A stretch of DNA of 37,060 nucleotides. It comes from DATJPY01 sp035506135. Lineage in GTDB: Bacteria; Myxococcota_A; UBA9160; PR03. The position numbers were made by a program, and so were the translations under genes. Location: contig DATJPY010000121.1 of assembly GCA_035506135.1 (NCBI GenBank), positions 1 to 37,060 of the forward strand, in the 5' to 3' direction. The number at the start of each line of letters is the position of its first letter. The first letter of the stretch is position 1. The notes below the pieces were generated by a model. It ran no database searches and was not told the DNA's origin. It saw nothing but the letters and a program-made list of their open reading frames with translations. Of the stretch, positions 33,601 through 37,060 are shown piece after piece.

Positions 33601-35307
33601 GATGTCGCCCGCGATTCCGAGCCCGGTATGGATGCCGACGTGCAGCTCGAGCGGGATCGCGAGTGCCTGCTCGCGGTTGTAGTCGCGGACGCGCTGACGC
33701 ATCTCGATGGCGGCATTGACGGCTGCGCGCGCAGCGTCTTCGATGGCCTCGGGCACTCCGAAGGTCGCCATCACGCAGTCGCCGATGTGCTTGTCGACAT
33801 GACCGCCGTGGGCACGCGCCACGACGTCGAGGAGCTGCAGGCAGCCGGCCACGATCGGATAGGCGGTCTCCGCGCCGATCGTTTCGACCATCGCCGTGAA
33901 GCCGGAGATGTCGGCGAACAGGATCGTCGCGCGACGTCGCTCGGTGTCGCTCGAGCGCTCGCGAGCCCGCGTCAGCTCGCTCTCCGTGGCGAGCGCCGGC
34001 GCCAGGTGCACTCCGAGCAGGAGGCGCGCCGGGTTCCCGGCGCCGCGCTCCTCGACGAGCGTGCACGCGGCATCCGAGAGGCCCGCCTCGCGCGCCAGCT
34101 CTGCGACCAGCTGCCTCGCCGCCGCAGGACCGAGCGGTTCGAGCGCGAGCTCCTCGCAGAACCCGGCACCGAGGGAACGCGCCCGCTCGATCGGCGGAGC
34201 CGCCGGCGCCGAAGTACGGGTCGTGAGGACGAAGAGCAGCGGCCGCTCCACCGCAAGCGGGACTGCGTCGGCAATCGCCTCGAGCGAGGCGCGATCGGCT
34301 CGCTCCAGGTCGTCGATCGCCACCAACAGGGGGCGCCTCGCGCACCCTGCGAGGAGGGCTTCACGCAAGCGCGTGCTGGGAGGCGCGCCGCCCGCATCGG
34401 GTGCACCATCGCCGTCCGCCGCGGCAAGCAGGTCGGAGACGAGCCCGCCCGGCATCTCGCCGGCACCGCGTGCAGCAGGATGCGCCAGCCACACGTCCAC
34501 CCCGGCGATCTCCGGGGCGTTCCCGAGCTCCGCCAGCAGGCGGGATTTGCCGATACCCTCCTCGCCGAGGATCGCGACGGCGCCGCCGCGGCCCGCTGCA
34601 AGTCGGGCAACGGCCTGGTGCAGGCGTCTCAGCTCGGCTTCGCGACCGATCAGCGGTGACAGCGGCGGCTCGTCGGCGGCGAGACTCCGCGCATGACGAC
34701 CGCCGTCGACCCCGCAGACCTCGAACGCGGGCACGCGGCGCGACTTCCCCTTGAGCACGAGCGGCTCGACCGCCCGGAACACGAACGCGTCACCCGCTTC
34801 TTCGGCGGCGTCGACCGAGGCATAGATCACCCCGGGCGGGGCGTTCGACTTGAGACGCGCGGCGAGGTTCACGGTGGAGCCGAGCACGTGGAACTCGCGC
34901 ACCACAGAGCCGCGTACGTCGCCGGCGACGAGCGGACCGGTGGCGATCCCGATCTGCACGTCGAGCGGGATTCGGAGATCCAGCTCGCGGTTGTAGTCGT
35001 AGACCTGCTCGCGCATCTCGAGCGCCGCCAGGACGGCTCCGCGCGCCGGACGCGCGATCGGTACCGGATGCCCGAAGACCGCCATCAGGCTGTCCCCCAG
35101 GAACTTGTCGACCGAGCCCCCGTGCCGGCGCGCGATCCCGTCGAGCAGGCGCAGACAGCCGGTCACGACCAGGTAGGCGCGCTCTGCGCCCATCGCCTCC
35201 GAGAGCGCCGAGAACCCGTGGAGGCTCGCGAACATCGCGGTGGCTCGGAGGGCTCGCGCGCTCGCTGCAAGGGGGCCGCGCGAAGTCGCGGCCTCGGACG
35301 CGATCAT
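30619..35307 (-). CDS. Tandem class III cyclase / AAA-type ATPase / helical-repeat signalling protein
   Basis: A 1562-residue protein with the order cyclase 1 (about 22-200), ATPase 1 (217-440), cyclase 2 (458-640), ATPase 2 (656-1000) and a helical TPR-like region to the end. ATPase 1 has Walker A GEEGIGKS (248-255) and LLVAIDD; ATPase 2 has AEAGLGKS (686-693, first Gly replaced) and VVVMDD. Cyclase 1 lacks the first metal Asp (Ser28 in FASLHGF) but keeps Asp72 and the transition-state pair Asn147/Arg151 (VNLAARL). Cyclase 2 keeps both metals, Asp466 (FADISGF) and Asp510, but has Asp585/Gln589 (VDLAQQL) in place of Asn/Arg. The architecture resembles AC-AAA-TPR regulators but has no DNA-binding domain. 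The ATG at 35307 lies 11 nt after the upstream CFA-like gene. Confidence 0.92.
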   Translation of the reverse strand: MIASEAATSRGPLAASARALRATAMFASLHGFSALSEAMGAERAYLVVTGCLRLLDGIARRHGGSVDKFLGDSLMAVFGHPVPIARPARGAVLAALEMREQVYDYNRELDLRIPLDVQIGIATGPLVAGDVRGSVVREFHVLGSTVNLAARLKSNAPPGVIYASVDAAEEAGDAFVFRAVEPLVLKGKSRRVPAFEVCGVDGGRHARSLAADEPPLSPLIGREAELRRLHQAVARLAAGRGGAVAILGEEGIGKSRLLAELGNAPEIAGVDVWLAHPAARGAGEMPGGLVSDLLAAADGDGAPDAGGAPPSTRLREALLAGCARRPLLVAIDDLERADRASLEAIADAVPLAVERPLLFVLTTRTSAPAAPPIERARSLGAGFCEELALEPLGPAAARQLVAELAREAGLSDAACTLVEERGAGNPARLLLGVHLAPALATESELTRARERSSDTERRRATILFADISGFTAMVETIGAETAYPIVAGCLQLLDVVARAHGGHVDKHIGDCVMATFGVPEAIEDAARAAVNAAIEMRQRVRDYNREQALAIPLELHVGIHTGLGIAGDISGPLLREFAVMGEPVDLAQQLTDLAQAGQVVVGADTHRLVRGVFAFRPVEVHRLGGVGLATEAFELLSEAVVLHRERIGSERHVHSELVGREVELTTLRERLAALHEGRGAVVSLVAEAGLGKSRLIEELSRCPEAEGVSWFTGRSISTGSRLAFHPFAHLLRSWAGIAELGDSDAARAKLEAAVAKLFSEVAGDTATLLGSLLGLGGLEAEGDRFGGIQGDALEKLIRRAVTQLLVRANAAGPAVVVMDDLHWADGSSIELLISLLPLAAQHRILFVNVSRPGFAASSDRVAAAARAAAGVDAIELRLGPLSRAAARQFVNNVFETDGLPHATRASIEEKAHGNPFFIEEVVRSFVDAGVVERRNGKLRATEHIASVVIPDSVHEVVQARVDRQPLRRRGLLQIASVVGRSFDERVLAAVVGDAADLASELRGLEAAEFIVPWDEARGARWAFKHPLIQEVTYGALLETRRQELHRQVARAVEERLPPDAPGWTGMLAYHFSMGLETERAEEFLFRAGEEAARAAASGEALHFFEEASKLYFELHGDAGDPKKKALLERNVGLALSNRGRFLEAVEHYDRALEHLGEPPPRSEGGRALGFARSLASLLVGLYLPLPGALRRSATEVDREVIGVLWQRAQAQTTTSPMRFVFDNVGALARLDRIEARTIPGAGGIYAGAIGIFSYSGVSFAIGRRCLARARRLVRSHDVGELLVYRAMNFVHHMLAGDWSDAHRVDEQLLQEGLRYGRLWEVTNVLNLEGLRCIHRGDFGGARERIKALAAIAEEYQHGLAASAGQFLQAALHLERREIGAAIAGFDHYADEHAEVPFKVSALGQRAAAQCLDGDPVGAEATLTRAQRLIGEAQRILPYHLSNYLRARHLADVQHLEAAGASGGGALESERPALRIAGKVAWRRPEVLRTAAVHAWLRGRRREARRRFGESLAWAERLGMRAEEARTQGEIGRRFGSKESFDRARETFEALGLDAERRTVEPG

Positions 35308-35318
35308 GACCAGCTCTC

Positions 35319-36548
35319 TCAAACCGCCTCGCAGTAGAGGCGGTAGACGTGGATCCCCTTGTTCAGGAAGTTTCCCGAGGTACCGGCGAGATAGAGCCTC
35401 CACGCCCGGAAGGTGGGCTCTCCGAGCAACGCCGCGACGACTTCACGGCGCGCCATCATGCGCTCGTACCAGGCCGCCGTGGTCTTCGCGTAGTGCGGCG
35501 CGAGGTTGAGCGCGCGCTGCACCTCGAAGCCATTCGCCTCGAGCGCGCGCACGTGTCTGCCGAGAGTGAACCAGTGGTAGCCCGGCCAGACGAAGCGCTT
35601 GTGGAACCAGGTGCCCGGATAGGCGTCGAGCGGGCGTCGCGTCCATGGCGTCATCAGGGCGTGATGCAGATAGTGACCCCCGCGGCGGATCCGTCGGCGC
35701 ACGTTCCGGACGTAGGGCACCAGTCCGCGGGGCCCGACGTGACTCACCATGCCGGTCGAGGTGACGTGGTCGTACACGTGATCGTCGGCGCGGTAGTCGC
35801 CCTCGCGGATCTCCCAACGCGATGGGTCATGACCCGAGAGCAGCTTCCTGCCCTCGCGGACCTGGTTTGCCGAGTGCGTGAAGCCCACGTAGCGCGCGAA
35901 GCGGTGCGATTCGAGTGCGACCAGCAGCTGACCGCCGTAGCCGCACCCGATGTCGAGGATCTCGTCTCCGGCAGCCGGTGCGATGAAGTCGATCGCATCC
36001 TGGAACTTGCGCCACTGCGCCTTCTCGAGCGAGTCGGAATCGTCGGAGCGGCCGTCGCCGGCCCGAACCAGCTCCGCGCGCTCGAGTCGATCGGGTGCAT
36101 CGAAGATGGCACAGGAGTACGCGCGGTAGGACCGATCGAGGTACACGTCGAGCACCTCCTGCGGGATGTCGTAGTGGCTCGTCACGCTCACCCGGGCGCG
36201 CCGCGGATCCTGGAAGGCGCGGTGGCTGAGCCAGGAGCGCAGCGCCTGGCCGATGCCGAGATCGAGCCTCGCGTGCCTGCGCAGGTCCGACACGACGTAG
36301 AGGTTTCCCTCGAGATCGATCTCGCCGGCCAGGTGCCGCTCGATCACACCGACCACGTCCCGCGCCTCGAGTGCGCGCGCCGCGGCCTCGGTTCGCAGGG
36401 AAATCTCGAGCTCGCGCCCGCTCCAATGGGCCGCGTCGCCGCCGGCCTTCCACGTCCCACCCGCCCAGTCCCGGAAGGACACGGGCCACGGGAACGCAGC
36501 GAGTGCGCCCTGCGTCATCGCTCGGACCCGCGAAGCCAGGTCGGCCAT
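35319..36548 (-). CDS. Cyclopropane-fatty-acid-synthase-like SAM methyltransferase, divergent
   Basis: A 409-residue CFA-type methyltransferase. The SAM motif ILDIGCGYGG is at 197-206. The helix that binds lipid and bicarbonate (HYDIPQEVLDVYLDRSYRAY) ends in the conserved SCAIF with Cys146. The following family motif, normally xFEHVG, reads GMVSHVG, so the important Glu is Ser269. The enzyme may use a different base, perform a different methyl transfer, or be inactive. It opens a three-gene operon with the tandem cyclase and lnt. The ATG at 36548 is preceded by AGGAAGGAG, rather close to the start codon. A paralogue sits at 27894-29054. Confidence 0.88.
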   Translation of the reverse strand: MADLASRVRAMTQGALAAFPWPVSFRDWAGGTWKAGGDAAHWSGRELEISLRTEAAARALEARDVVGVIERHLAGEIDLEGNLYVVSDLRRHARLDLGIGQALRSWLSHRAFQDPRRARVSVTSHYDIPQEVLDVYLDRSYRAYSCAIFDAPDRLERAELVRAGDGRSDDSDSLEKAQWRKFQDAIDFIAPAAGDEILDIGCGYGGQLLVALESHRFARYVGFTHSANQVREGRKLLSGHDPSRWEIREGDYRADDHVYDHVTSTGMVSHVGPRGLVPYVRNVRRRIRRGGHYLHHALMTPWTRRPLDAYPGTWFHKRFVWPGYHWFTLGRHVRALEANGFEVQRALNLAPHYAKTTAAWYERMMARREVVAALLGEPTFRAWRLYLAGTSGNFLNKGIHVYRLYCEAV

Positions 36549-36568
36549 CGCTCCTTCCTTCGCTCCCC

Positions 36569-36574
36569 ATCATA
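36569..36574 (-). promoter_or_regulatory. Putative -10 element for the CFA-like/cyclase/lnt operon
   Basis: TATGAT on the minus strand matches the -10 consensus at 5 of 6 positions and would give a leader of about 14 nt before the ATG at 36548. No convincing -35 hexamer is visible 16-18 bp upstream. The relatively A+T-rich stretch around it (36555-36665) fits a divergent promoter region. Confidence 0.35.
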
Positions 36575-36627
36575 AGCGTGTAGGCCCGGAGGCCGATGCT
36601 CGGTTCGGAGCTCGCAGTCACTTTTTC

Positions 36628-36698
36628 TTGTTGACTTCCGCGTCGACAACTGCGACGTATAGCGAAGCCCAGCCGCCGGGGTCTGGGAGGAATCCCAG
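36628..36698 (+). other. Structured 5' leader candidate upstream of the last gene
   Basis: Two inverted repeats lie in this otherwise non-coding 164-bp divergent region. The first (36628-36650) pairs TTGTTGAC with GTCGACAA, with one wobble. The second is a perfect CTGGGA (36683-36688), GGAA (36689-36692), TCCCAG (36693-36698) hairpin with a GNRA-type loop. An upstream CCCAG (36668-36672) can pair with CTGGG (36683-36687) instead, which excludes the second hairpin. The sequence shows two alternative folds; a regulatory role is inference. Confidence 0.35.
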
Positions 36699-36712
36699 CT
36701 CGGGGGCAACCG

Positions 36713-37060
36713 ATGGTGAAGTACGGCTCGACGCTCGGCGGCGTGGTCGCCGCTGCGTGTCTCCTTGCAGCCGCAGTCGCCCGCAGCGACTGCAACGTGA
36801 TCCCCGGCGCGACGACGACCTTCCGCGGCGCCCTGGGGTCGACCGACCGCCCCTTCGCGACACCGGGCGACGTCGTCTCGCTCTCGCTCGCCCCCGGGAT
36901 CTGCGACGCCGCCACCCAAGCGTTTCGGGACCTCCCCGGAGGGGTGAACCCGGAGGACGACTACCGGGTCACGGTGCTCTTCACGCCACCCCAAGGTCCC
37001 CGCAACGCCGTCGTGATCGCGACCGACTGCTCGCAGATGGGGCCTTCGTCGCCCGCCATC
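36713..37060 (+). CDS. Exported protein of unknown function, N-terminal part
   Basis: An open frame of 116 codons running off the right edge. It starts MVKYGSTLGGVVAAACLLAA, a signal peptide with likely cleavage near AVARS/D (residues 24-26), or a lipoprotein-like signal around Cys16. The mature part begins DCNVIPGATTTFRGALGSTD and continues with two further Cys residues (in GICDAAT and TDCSQM), so disulfides are plausible in the periplasm or outside the cell. I do not recognise a named domain. The ATG at 36713 lacks a close AGGAGG, and the adjacent GTG (36716) is an alternative. It is transcribed away from the CFA-like operon. Confidence 0.7.
   Translation, partial: MVKYGSTLGGVVAAACLLAAAVARSDCNVIPGATTTFRGALGSTDRPFATPGDVVSLSLAPGICDAATQAFRDLPGGVNPEDDYRVTVLFTPPQGPRNAVVIATDCSQMGPSSPAI

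Noticed and set aside
36631..36663. TTGACT and TATAGC as a promoter for the last gene.
   Set aside because: The hexamers are 21 bp apart, too long for a standard sigma70 promoter. They may be parts of other elements.
36601..36724. c-di-GMP-I (GEMM) riboswitch upstream of the last gene.
   Set aside because: The 3' part looks superficially similar (GNRA-loop stem, then GGCAACCGATGG), but the conserved GGGCAAACC element and the first docking stem are not present.
1..37060. Genomic island or phage content.
   Set aside because: No integrase, transposase, tRNA-flanking repeat or composition shift is visible. Codon use looks uniform throughout.

Overview
The window is a compact, very GC-rich chromosomal stretch (about 70% G+C or more by eye). 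Codons end mostly in G or C, GTG starts are frequent, and spacing between genes is minimal. I see no rRNA, tRNA, CRISPR, transposase, phage or plasmid genes. The mix of DUF1800/DUF1501, ferritin-like, LLM-oxidoreductase, GMC/gluconate-dehydrogenase, M16 pair and AAA-cyclase genes suggests an aerobic, Gram-negative, uncultured deltaproteobacterium-like lineage (Myxococcota or Binatota-like). That placement is inference from gene content, not a phylogeny.

Layout. 1-1855: a TetR regulator and a ferritin-like diiron protein on the minus strand, behind a promoter carrying two CGACCG-type palindromes. 1856-4503: a DUF1800/DUF1501 export pair (+). 4505-8360: a minus-strand operon of an active M16 protease, a catalytically dead M16 lipoprotein and a TraB/GumN lipoprotein. 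8396-11864: a CoA-binding protein, a polyprenyl-phosphate-type GT2 with an unknown partner (-), and a divergent ArnT-like membrane glycosyltransferase (+). 11937-17467: a plus-strand run of citrate synthase, class IV aminotransferase, SDR, a 54-bp tandem repeat, LLM oxidoreductase, TIGR01777 epimerase and DUF4126. 17464-20338: minus-strand degenerate GGDEF-like protein, DUF4105-like exported protein and a Ser-rich lipoprotein. 20429-23988: a heme A synthase/NDH-2 fusion, a small unknown protein and an orphan ABC binding protein (+). 24026-24931: an MFE-2-like SDR (-). 25040-27850: a Tat-exported gluconate-dehydrogenase subunit-3-like protein with a GMC oxidoreductase (+). 27894-36548: two cyclopropane-fatty-acid-synthase-like methyltransferases flank a minus-strand pair of a 1562-residue tandem cyclase/AAA protein and Lnt. 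36713-37060: the start of an exported protein that runs off the window.

The themes are cell-envelope maintenance (Lnt, a possible second lipoprotein acyltransferase family member, CFA-like enzymes, glycolipid glycosyltransferases, several lipoproteins) and aerobic respiration or central metabolism (citrate synthase, heme A synthase/NDH-2, GMC dehydrogenase).

Two proteins stand out. One is the single-ORF fusion of heme A synthase to a type II NADH dehydrogenase at 20429-22591. The other is the tandem class III cyclase at 30619-35307: its two cyclase domains have lost complementary catalytic residues, so they look built to form one shared active site, as in mammalian C1/C2 cyclases. Both readings rest on motifs seen in the translated sequence and need database and biochemical tests.
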